The notes beneath the pieces are model-generated. The model had not been told where the DNA came from, did not search any database, and worked only from the letters and a program-made list of their open reading frames with translations. From Micropterus salmoides (taxonomy: Eukaryota > Chordata > Actinopteri > Centrarchiformes > Centrarchidae): 64,000 nucleotides of DNA. The translations under genes and the position numbers were made by a program. This document shows positions 25,701 to 37,700 of the stretch, in pieces (within the stretch, counting starts at the first letter, position 1; each line of letters starts with the position of its first letter). The stretch is from assembly GCF_014851395.1 (NCBI RefSeq), contig NW_024041151.1:28527832-28591831 (forward strand), written 5' to 3'.

Positions 25701-28700
25701 GGAGCAGCTGTAGGACATCAGAGGGAAAACCAGAAAATATTCTCTCCATAAAATATGATCCAGTTTCCAATCATAAGGTTGTGTGTTTGTATAGTTATCA
25801 GTGAGGGACGGCCCCCAGAAACACATAGCCCTAAACCCCTAACTCTAACCCTAAACCCCTAAATACCTGCTGAAGGACTCTGACCTGTTGAAGGATGTGT
25901 CCTGCATGGAGCCCAGCATCTCTTGGATGTCCTGTCTCCAGGAGAAATCTTTGCTGGTGTCACCCTCCCTGGATTCATCCAGCTGGAAGCTGCTGCGACT
26001 CCTCTGGAGGGCTGAACTGGGATCTGCTGGGGTCCTGAACATCACACAGAAGTATGTAATATAATAATTTGGAACAAAATAAAACTGGCCAAAATTGAAT
26101 ATAGGCTGAAATTGTGATACAGTTACCAATATAAATACATTTATTGGGATAATACTGTGGCATTGCAAAAATGTTCACGTTTTTAGTTATACATTTATAT
26201 ATATAGTTTTATCAAGTACCCGTAACCCTGTTTACCTGTATTTTATGTGTTCACTGCTGCTTCCCTTGCAGCTCAGAGTCCTGTGTGCTCTGGTCCCATT
26301 GGTGCTTCTCTCCAGCATGTTTCTGAGGTCATCTGCTCCACAGGCGGCACTGCGGCCTTTCTCAGACATCTGATTCAAAATCAGAAAACATAAAGCAGTG
26401 AAGCAGTGTCACCAACAACAATGAGCAACATTGTCAAATTTAGCTTAGTTTGTGATGCAGCAAATCTTGCCTGCTAAGTCAAAATATCCATGCATTTCAG
26501 TATTAAGTAGTGTGTGACTGACCCTCATTGTGTCATTTTGAAAACTTTCTCTGTTGAATCATCAAAAGAAAACATGGTGATCACAAATGTAAAGTTTGGT
26601 TTGAGTTACCCTCCGATGGGTAGGTTTGCTGTGGACGTTGGTGGTGCTTTGACTGCGCTGCTTTCCGGTGCGTTCCCGACGTTCGAAACGACTGACCTTC
26701 TCCAGGACAGAGAGGCTACGGGCAGGTCCCTGGCTGCCATCACCAGAGCTACTGTTGCCATGGCTGCTCGCAGAGGTGACACTGTTGGGGCTCGCGCATT
26801 GCTGGACCTCGGCAAGGGCGATCTCCAGGCGGGTCAGTGGGTGTTCTCTGTCTTTGTCCCGCTCTCTGTGGTCACAGTGCTGGTACTGAAGAGCTGACGA
26901 GTCACTGAGGAGATGGAAAGAAGGCTGGGAGGTAGAAGGAGGTGGAGCCTGAGGCTGAGGTTGAACAGGTGAGTTGAACTGGGTGAGCTTGGAGGACGCC
27001 CCTTGCTCTGAATCAATGCTGGTCTGTTCCATTGATCTGAAAAGAGGGAGGAAGGAGAAGAGAATGGAGGGCAAGAAGTAAGAGAAAAGGGTACATTAAG
27101 TATATCCAGCAATTAAATGAACTAACCAACCAGTCACTGTCAGAAAGCTGCTTTTCTAGATGGAATTTTTTTATCTGGTAAAAAAACATATGAGTTTGTG
27201 TTGATGGGCCCAGTAGCATTATGTTAATGTCAAACCAACATCCTCTCCATTTGTTTCTGATTTGACTGGCTAGCAGCTAGCAGCCAAAGGTGAACCATTT
27301 TCTGGTAAAGGTATTAGGTTTGACATTGCATTGGCTGAAGCCCTCTGCTCCAGGAGCAAATGAGGCTCATTGGAACTTCATGGGAGAAGACTTTTCTGCA
27401 AAGCCAGTGTCATTGAAAATAACAGAAGTGTCTATGTTGTTAAAGGATTCTGACCAGTTGGAGGATTTTGACCTGCTACAGGACTTTAACCAGATGAACG
27501 ACTGACCTATGAAGGACTCGAGGGACTGCTGTTTAAATAGTTGCTTTATCATGCTATGAGGTCAAGTTTATTTGTATAGCCCAGTATCACAAACAATATC
27601 ATGTGACAGTCTGAGCTCTCTAAAAAGAAGAGGAAAAGGTCCTCAAGTGTTTCTTCATCCACTTGTTTTTCAGTGCAGACAGTAATTCTACAGCTGGGAG
27701 CCTCACATAGCCAGCAGAATGGGCCACAAATTACCTGTTGGTGGAAAACAAACATAACTCATTCGATTTTTTAGATGTTTTTGTGGAGCTGCTGATTGCA
27801 TCTCAGAGGAGGTTCACAAAGTGAGAGAGACAGAGACAGACTCTGAAATCTCAAAATACACCAGCCATCCTGCCATACTGTACCTGCTCCTGCTTCCCCT
27901 CAAATGGACAGGTGTACAGGGTTCCCTCCACTCTTGTGAGGATTGGGGCCTGAGTCCAGGAGTCGACTGGATATGGGAAATATGGAAATCCTGGTTCTGT
28001 TCCTGGAACACTAGGCTGTGGGGTCCCTGGCTTGTATGAACATGGGACCCTTGCAAGCTCTGACCGTGAGGTCCCTGGTGGTTTTGGGGCCTTTGGGCCC
28101 CTGCCTGTCTCTCGGTTCCCCCTCCAGCAGTTTTCAGGAGGGGTCTGTAGAGTCCAAAGTTACACTCATCCTGCTGAGGCCTGGTAAAAGCAGAAGATTG
28201 CGTACAGTATTAAAAACCAATGTGAAAAATTTTATAGCTCTGTAGCACAAAATCTCTCCAAATAACTAAAACTTTTTACAGTCAGCTGGTGTGGTTGATG
28301 ACAAAACAAAAAAACAGAGTTGTTATCTGAAATATCGATATAAAATCACCTGTCTGCTTCTTGTGCTTGAGTCCTGAGCTGTGGTGTGACAGATGCTGAG
28401 GAAGAGGAATATGGGTATGGTGAGGAAGAAGTGTTATTTTGGTATCCATTTTCTGTAGCTATCATCCTTCCATCCCCCTGCGCCTCTGTGGATCCTTCCT
28501 CTCTCCCTCCGACGCCATGCAAGGCCTGGTGCTGCTGTCGGCTGCTCTCCTTTGCCAGAGCGGGGTAGGCTCCGGAGGAGCCTGGCCTGGGGCTGACGGT
28601 GGGCATCTGTGCATACTGGGGCTCAGGCTGGGGGACAGGGTACATATCGGTGGGAAGAATGAGCCGACCAGACTGGGGGCTGGGGCCTGCTGGTCCTGTA

Positions 28701-31700
28701 GGGGAAGAGGGCTGGGGAAAACTTCCACCCTGTCGGGGCTTTGTGGTGGGGCTGCTCTCTGGGCTTTTCTCTATAACTGTGTGAAGTTGACCCTCAGCAC
28801 TGTACGAACCTTTAGCTGGAACCACAGTAATGATGTTAGGTTAACTGCCTTGTTAGGTGGGATCCTATTTTGTCCTTAAAATTAGTAATATCATTTAAAG
28901 GGAATGAAAATATACCTGCACATGAGGCCACAGGGCCACTGGAGTGATGCCAGGAACCCTTCTGTAAAGACCTGAGTAAAACACATTAGATCAGATGCAA
29001 TTAGATTAGGGTATATGACATTTCATTTTACACATACTGTATTACATATTCATCCATCCATCAATTGTCAACCGCTTATCCTGTGTACAGGGTCGCGGGG
29101 CTGTGTTACATATTTCACAACAAAATTTTAAACATACTCTATCATTTTGTACATATACTGTATTATAACATATCTCTTGTTTTGGAAAATACAGTATTGC
29201 ACAATACAGTATTGCCCAATGTGTTGTATTGTAGCACAGCAAATTGTGCTGTATTATATCATGGCATACTGTATCATATTGTATAATATCATAGGGTAGG
29301 GTATGGCATTGTGGTATGTCCTATTGTAGGGTATTATATTTCAACATAAAAGCATCAACAAAACATCAAATACAGCACAAGATCTACAAATCACAATACA
29401 TACTGGTAAGAGCTAATAGCCCATTTTGCATAAATAGAATAAATACCTAGGGAAAGAAGTAAGAGTCACCAAAAAAGTGCAATCAATACAAGATAACAGT
29501 CTGGGGATAGAAGAAGAAAAGCACAGGAATGGCATGTTAGAGGTTAGGGGTTAGATGTGTTATAAGAGAAAGTGTTCTTGGAAGAGATGAGTTTTCAAGA
29601 GCTTCCTGAAGTTACAGAGGGACGCCCCTGCTCTGTGTGTAGGGATGGCAGAGCCAGGTGGCATTCGTTGGAGGATTGTAGTGGCCGAGAAGGAAAGTAA
29701 ACTTTTCTCATGGAGTTTAGGTACATGGGTGCAGACCCAGTAGTCACTCTGTATGCAGAATTAGTGACTTGAATTTGATTTGAGGCCATGGGTAGCCAGT
29801 GGAGGTCACTGAGTAATGGAGTGACATGAGTCCTTTTGGGCTGATCAAAAAACAGATGCACTGCTGCGTTCTGAACCATTTGTAGGGGTTTCACCGCACA
29901 AGCTGAAGACCTAATTGGAGTGGGTAGCATACTGAGTGAGGTAGGGCCTGATTTGTCTCGGCACGACCCAAGTTTCTCACTACCTTGGTTGGAGTGATGG
30001 TTGAGGAGTCAATTTGTAGAAAGACTGCTTGGCTGGAATTACCAAGAGTTCAGTCTTAGCGAGGTTTAGTTGAAGGTAACAAGCCTTCATCCATGCGGAT
30101 ATGTCCGGGAGACAGTCTGTGATCTGCGCCGAGACAGTGGGGTCGTTTGTTGGGAAGGATAGGTAGAGTTGAGTATTGTCTCCATAGCAGTGGTAAGAGA
30201 AGCCATGCGAGCGAATGATCGGCACCAGGGAGGTGGTGTAAACTGAGAAGAGAAAGAGCCCTAGCGCCAAGCCTTGGGGCACCCCTGAGGAGAGGCAGTG
30301 GGAGGAAGATAATTGTCCTTGCCGCAGAACATTGTAGAAACTCCCTGAGAGGTAGGATTCGAATCACAGGAGTGCTTTGCATGAGATGCCCTGTGGATCC
30401 AGTGATTTACTGTGTCAAAGGCAGTTGATAGGTCAGGGCTGCAGCTTTGTGACCTTAGGGCTTCTGTCACAGACAAAAGAGCCGTTTCAGTAGAGTGACC
30501 ACTATTAAAGATGTTGTATTATGCTCATGTTCAGGTTCATAATCTAATTTAGGGGTTGTAACCAGAACAGGTTTACAAGGTTTAATTTTCTAAAAACACC
30601 ATATTTTTTGTCATACTGCACATTGCTGCAGCTCCTCTTTTCAACCTGTGTGTTGAACGCTTCGTTTTAGCTATGGAGTGATACATCTTGTCTCTAAATG
30701 ATCTTTGTTGGGAGTTGCACATGCGCAGTTCCTAGTTAAGGACTACTAGCCAATCAGAAGCAGAGAAGGGCGGGTCAGTGAGAAGCCCATAAACAGCTTC
30801 AATTCAGCTGTACATGTTGTTGACCAGCTTGGCAACATAGACTGGAGCAAGAGTTTCAGAGTGGTGAGTTATTAATCTGTAACAAAAGTTTTTTTTTTCA
30901 TCCATAAAGTTTTAACTGAGCTCTGTCTCTACATCACAGTAACAACTTTATGTCCATTGACTGCCTGGAGGGTAGCTAGTGTTTGGCAGGGAGGGGAGAG
31001 GTGTGTGCTGCAGCTCATTGTTTTTCCATCGCATTTTATGAGGGCGTGTCGAAAGGTAAAGGCAAAGGTGTAACCCAAGCCCTTTTGAAAGTGGTTGGAA
31101 AGGTCCCTGAAGCCAGAGAAGTAATTTATCACATGACTGATTGCCAGCACCGTGGTAGGAGATATGGCTTGAAGGAGACTGGTAGGAATTGGGTCCAGTG
31201 GGCATGTATTGGGACGTCTACGGGTCAGGAGTTCTTATACTTCACTCTTCGTGAGAGGAGTAAACGAGGAGAGTGAAGTGCCATTGACCTGGGAAGACAG
31301 AGGAAAAGATGTAGTAGGACTGCCACATATTAGCCTTGGTGTCAAGCCTTTTGCGCCATTTCCCAAGGAAGATGGAGAGAGACATGTATAAGGTAGCTAC
31401 ATGGTAGGTTTTCTTGTGCCGTGCTCACAGAGTAGGAGCTGACCGGAGCAGGAGTAGACAGGTTGATTTTGAGTGATTTAGAAAATTGTTATAGCCACCA
31501 TTTTTCCTGTGAAGAAGGCAGCAACGGTATCGGCAGGTTTGTGGGTGGTGGAGGTGGAGGAGGATTTAGTAGCAAGTTGCGTGCTTATTCCATATATTTG
31601 TCGGTCTAAACAGAGAGAAGCAGACACACACAGACAGGAGAGAAGCTCCTCACACTAGATCATCAGACAAGGGAATGATCATTTTAACTTCAGCAGGAGC

Positions 31701-34700
31701 GACGCCTGCTAATCCAGGATGACATAAAATGCTTAATTTATGCAGTTATTTTAAATATAAGCTCTATGTGTGATTAGAAAGTGATCAGAGGGGCAGAATG
31801 GCTTAGAGAGTAGCCTGGCTGAGGAGGAGGAGGTGGTGAAATGCTACCTCCCATTTGTTTGGAGCATGTGACCAGGAATTACATATTGTACCTTTAAACA
31901 AAAGTAAAACACATTTGGGAACACAAGCTAGACTGAAAGTGTGGCAGACTTTGTGCTCTTGACTGTACCATATCCTCATCACCATTATCGCTGTCACATC
32001 TGGGTCTATTTTTGTATGAGAATCAATATTCACCCTGATTCCACAGACCCTACTCACCGTAGTGAGCGGCCGTGCTCTAGACTGGACCAGGAGTTTGGTC
32101 TCTCGTGGTTCCTGATGGCTGCATAGCTGTCGCTGCGCCTTGGAGGAGCTGGTGCCCCCTTTAGGCTTTCATAGGAGCTGCGGCTGGCTGCCGGGCCCCA
32201 TATAGGACCCACGCTGTGTCTGTTTGAAACTGGTACACCAACACCGCTGCCACTGCCGCTACTGCAACTGCTGCCTGGGCAAAAGACCCTGCCCATTGAA
32301 CCTGGAACCAATAGTACAAAGAAAAACAATGATCACACATCAAATTACACTACCAGAATATCATTCCTGAAACAGAAATTTTACCTTGCAGATCGCTTAG
32401 GTCCGGCCTCATCCCTACATCGCCTTTGGAATCGCTGTTGCATAGCACTGCAGAGGAGGTGGAGCTCAGCTCATGCCTTTGAGATAAGCCCTGCTGGGTG
32501 TTGTAAACAGTCTGGATGTAACGTATGTCAGCCTGCTGCATCTCTCCACTTCCTCCTCCTCTCTGAGAGACGGTCTCCAGTGAATAGCAGCGCTCTGGGC
32601 TGAAGGAGGGGGTGGAGGCATGGTACTCTGGAATACTAGAGCTAGTGGAGAAGGAGGAGTAGGCGGAGTCTCGTTTGCTGTGGAGGTGGTCAATGCTGTT
32701 GGAGGACCTAGAACACGAAAAGAAATTTAATTTGAGATGTTGAGATATTTATAGCTGTGATGGACAAACTCTATCAAATGGCTAGTCAAGCGATATTTGT
32801 TTGATTCATCATGCATCGGGCCCTGCGATGGACTAGCAACCTGTCCAGGTACCCCGCCTTTCGCCCAATGTAAGCTGCGATTGGCTCCAGCCCCCTGCGA
32901 CCCTGTACACAGGATAAGCGGTTGACGATGGATGGATGGATGGATCAAGCATCGGGAGGGTGAGATTCCCTGGTTTGTCAAATTACTACTTAAGACTTGA
33001 TTGCTCCTTCTGTTCTCCCTCTTCTAGTTTTTTGTGGGCACGTTGGTGAAAATGGGAAACACTGTTTAGGCTTGGTTGGTGCTGCACAGAAGATTTAGGA
33101 CAGAGGTCTTTTGAAATCCTGCATGTTACCAGGACACCCAGCCGCTGTCGGTCAATAAATAGCTGCAATGCTAACTGCTACTACAACCACAATGTCTCCT
33201 TTTTACATTTTTATTTCTGTACAACAGAACAGCTAGGCTTTCACCTGCTTCCAGTCTTTGTGATCAAACTAGGTTAGACACATCCAGAACCTGCCTCTGT
33301 ACTTCACAAACTTTCAGACAGTAACTGCTCAAGTGTTTGTTTGTATGAACCTGGCAGAGGACAGCTGGTGGCAGGAGGAATAGGCGGGGTGGGGTCCGCT
33401 GTAGGTGGGGTTGGCCAGTGGGCGGTGGTGCTGAGCTCCGGAGTGAAGCTGGGTGGACTGACTAGGGTCCAGGCTCTCCATGCTGCCCCTAGAGCTGTAC
33501 TGGTCCGGACTCTTCCTCAGGTAGCTGCTGCTAGAGTCAAACCCACCAGACAGGTCTGTAGTCGAGGCACTGAAAGAGATAATATTTATTTGTTATCTAG
33601 GAGGCTCAGATAGATGCTTTGGGGATGGAAATGTGGCTCAATCATCACACAGACCAATCTTAGACAATGGAGCTTAAAGCTCAAATCAGCTTGCTACACA
33701 ATGCTGATGTTTGAATGGTAAGATTTACTATATTCAGCATCTCAGTTTGATGTGTTAGCATGGTAAAATTTCCTAATTGATACTAAGTAGTAGTAGTAGT
33801 AGTAGTATACAGGGCCCTCACAGCCAGCTCGTCACATCTGTCAAAGATACTAGAAAGAATAGCCATGGGTGCCCATAGAACATGCCTATGTACAGGGTCA
33901 CAGTGAATCTTCTTGTTATGGTTACAGGTTTTAGTCATTTCCTGTTTTATTTTGTAATACTTACCTCTCCCCTCACTTTACTTCCTGCCTTTGTATCCCA
34001 CCAGTTTTGATTGTCTTCCTTGCCATGATTAGTTTCACTTGTGTCTAGTTATCTTCCATTCACTAGTGTTTTTAGTCCGTGTGTCTCCTTGCCACTTCGT
34101 CTTAGTCCCATCTGTCAAGCGGCATAGCCATTCCTAGTGTTTTGTCTTCCCTTTGTTTTTTCAGATCTTTACCTTGTTTTCTTGGACATTAACTGTTTCA
34201 TTGACTTAGGATTTTGCCTGCTCCCTGTTGGAGTTGTTTGTCTGATTCGGACTGCCTTTTCTGGTTGTGATCTGTGCCTTCCTGACTATCCCATACGCCT
34301 TTTGTTCAATGACTGTGTAATAAATCACTGTTCCGCAACAGCTCTGCCTCTGCAGTCTACATTTGGGTCCTATTCCTCATGTTACTGTTTACCCTGTTTG
34401 CACAACCACAACACTTCTAATGCATTTACCTATCAGTTTCATCATTAGCTCTGTGTGACAGTGCACAAATATATGAAACGACATTAACTTGGTATGTATG
34501 TTTCCTAGATATTTATAATGTTATCCATGCAGAAGGCAATGAATGAAATAAAACAGGAGTGCCGGTCTGCTTATTGTTGTGGTTGTATTAGGGTTTTTAT
34601 TTCTTCTCTTCTAGAAATAATTTATATATATGACAGATCTAACATGAGAGGTTCCTACTTTATTAAGCAGGTTTTATTTTCTTTGTGCATAAGAGGAAAT

Positions 34701-37700
34701 AATTAAGTAAACAATTTAAGTCAGTGCTTTTTACAATGCAGTCACATTAATCTAAAAACATTCTATTCAGACTTTGGACGTATTGACGTGTTACAGAAAT
34801 AGCCATAGGTGTCATTTACACTGGGGACACTGGGGACATGTCCCCATCACTTTTTTGAAATGGCTGATTTTCCCCCACAACTTAAAAAAAATGTTCTGAA
34901 TATATAGCTTGCAGTTAAAAATCTTTAGAAAGGTTTATTTGCACATTAAGAACACATGCAAAGCCATTAAATTATAGAAGAAATAAATGTGCATTTCCAA
35001 AAAAGGAACTTGAGCAAAAAAAAAAAACCAAGCTACTGATTATAAAGTGACCCAAAAACGTGTGTATGCACCAATTAGTAACTTTAACAACATCTTGACA
35101 CAGTTTCTTTATGGCCAAGTTTTCAGTTCTCTCCCTTTGAACATGACAAAAGAGGAGAGAAGACTAAATCATGCTTACATATGTGTTGTCTCAGCAGTAA
35201 AGCTGATATACAGGAGAAACAGATCTGAAAGCAACAGAAAGCCTGAGAGCTGCACTCCATTATATTCTGTTATATTTATATATTTCGAAATGTCATTAGC
35301 CATCAGAATTTTGTTTCCTTCTACATAAATAAAAACATTTCCACCCTAATTTGGTGCAGAAACTTTCACCAGAATTCAGAAAATGAAGTGTTTAATGATC
35401 AAAATTTCCAGGGGGAGGTCCCCACAGATCACCCGCTTATATATCTCGGCATTGAGGTTATCTTTAAAATATTTTTTAAGGATCTTTTCGTCTCATTCTC
35501 GTGAACCTAATATTACAGTGTGTCTTCACACCCCTAATCTGAGCCCCTATGTCCCCACCACTTTTCAACACAAAGTGACACCCTTGGGTCCAGCCTTGTC
35601 AGATTGCTGTTGTGATCTCTGTATTGTATCTCTTTATTCAGACATTAGACATGTTATTTTGCCAGAACATTTACGTAACCAGGTGAATTTCTGAAAGGTT
35701 GTAGTTGTTTCGTTGATTGTAAAGTTGGTGAGTTGCTGAATCTGATGTTACCTCACTGTAGATAACTCATTGGAATGTAAATGTGTGTTTGTGCTTGTGT
35801 GTCTACGTCACAGTTTGACCCATCAAGTCCTTCAACTGAACACAATGCAATTACTGCTCTGGAAAAGAGGACAGTCTCTGCCTGTATTTCTCTTTTCTGT
35901 GTCAGCAACTTCTCGGAGTCTAACTTCTGTGTCAGTGTCTCTTTCTGTCAGATGTACTGTCCATCTCTGTTTACTTTCTCTTCTCATGCTTAATTCCTGT
36001 TATATTAAATTGACACTTTTTACTGAGATCTTTTTATTCAGATCCCAACTTTATTAACAGGACATGAAAAGAGTATCTGTGTGTGGGGTGTGGGTGGGCA
36101 TCAGGAATGCCCCTTTTAGCAGGCATCGACGTCAATACCCCATCCACACACGTGCATTAACGCACGCTCACACTGGTTTGTGTAACAGTATCCATTATTG
36201 GCTTAGACAAACATTGTGTTTGGGTCGGGTCATTATGTTATATATATATCAAATCCACTGTCAATCAATTCCTCAGGAAAACTGTGAGGCTGCAAATGAC
36301 ATGCTTGTCTTATTTTCTCCAAAGATAATATCCTTGTGCAGTGCCGTATTGTTTTTTACTTATGACAGAAATTCACTAACCAACATTCCAGTGCAGGGAC
36401 TGGACCGACTGGATCTTTTTATTGTAGCCGGTGATTTTAATCAAACAGACCTCAGAACTGTTTTACTTAAGATGGCAGCGCACTTAGACCGGCGCTGCTT
36501 AATCAGAGCGTTCAGTGGTTCTGTTTTTAACAATGAGAATTATGGCTCCAACATTCCCACAGAGCTCGCCAGATACCTGAGGCCTCTGACGTAGAGAGAG
36601 GAAACAAAAGCGAGGCTTCTGAGCTGGGATACATGCTAGGTTAGGGAAAGACCCGCACAAACCTCCGCTGCCAAGTTTTTTCATTACCAATGCAAGATCA
36701 CTTGCCAACAAAATGGAAGAGTTGGAACTTACCACATTTACATTTACATTTATATTTTTACAGAAAAAACAGCTATTCTGGAGCAGGCTTTCAGGCTAGC
36801 ATGCTGTGCAGAACACCAATACGACTCCGGTAAGAGCAGAGGAGGACTCTGTGTTTTAGGGGTGTGGAAAATAATTGATTTTCAGATGCATCGCAATGCG
36901 AAATTGGATAATAATAAAAGCAGCATCAGAAATAAAAATAGCAGCAGCAGAGGTCAGTAATAATGCTGTAATAATGTAAAAATGCTTTGCCATGTTAGCT
37001 ACATTTACTGTATATGAAGTAACATTATATATCTGAATTTCATTACTGCTTACTTGTTTGGATTGTTAAAAATACTTTGCTTTAAAAGTAACAAGTAGTC
37101 AAACAGTGAGAAAAATACATCTTCATCTAACTCGTTTTACAATTGCATTATAGGCTCATAATGTAATGAGGTGCCTAGAAATTCCCACTCTTGAGGTGAT
37201 ACATCATGATGCATCGAGATGTCAAATCGAATGGAATCATTGACCTGATAATCGAAATCAAATCGAATCCTGAGTCCAGTGAAAATGCACACCCCTACTG
37301 TATATACACAAACAATAACTGGTGCACAAAAGTAAATGTCATTGATAGTCACTACACTTGGAATATTTATCAATAAAATGTGGCCCTTTCTATTATTGAG
37401 GGAACAGTTGCCATAGTTACTGCTACATACATATCACTGGGGTAACCGCCATTAGCAAACAACAAAGTGCCCATCCTGATGGAGATTTTATAATAGCAAG
37501 CTATTTTAACCAAGTGATTACAAAGACTGTCCTCCCAAAATTCTATCAACATGTGCAACAAGGGGAAAAACACACTTGACCCGGTCTATAGCAACATTAA
37601 ACATGGATAAAAACACTTTTTTCCCTACCTCGCCCATCAGACCACCTCTTGTTAACCCCTGACCTCTTATTAACACATCAACACCTACACTTCAACTGTA

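Noticed and set aside
27290..27505. Plus-strand 71-residue ORF with acidic repeat
   Set aside because: Generated by a degenerate 18-bp tandem repeat in intron 8, antisense to shroom3; no homology known to me.
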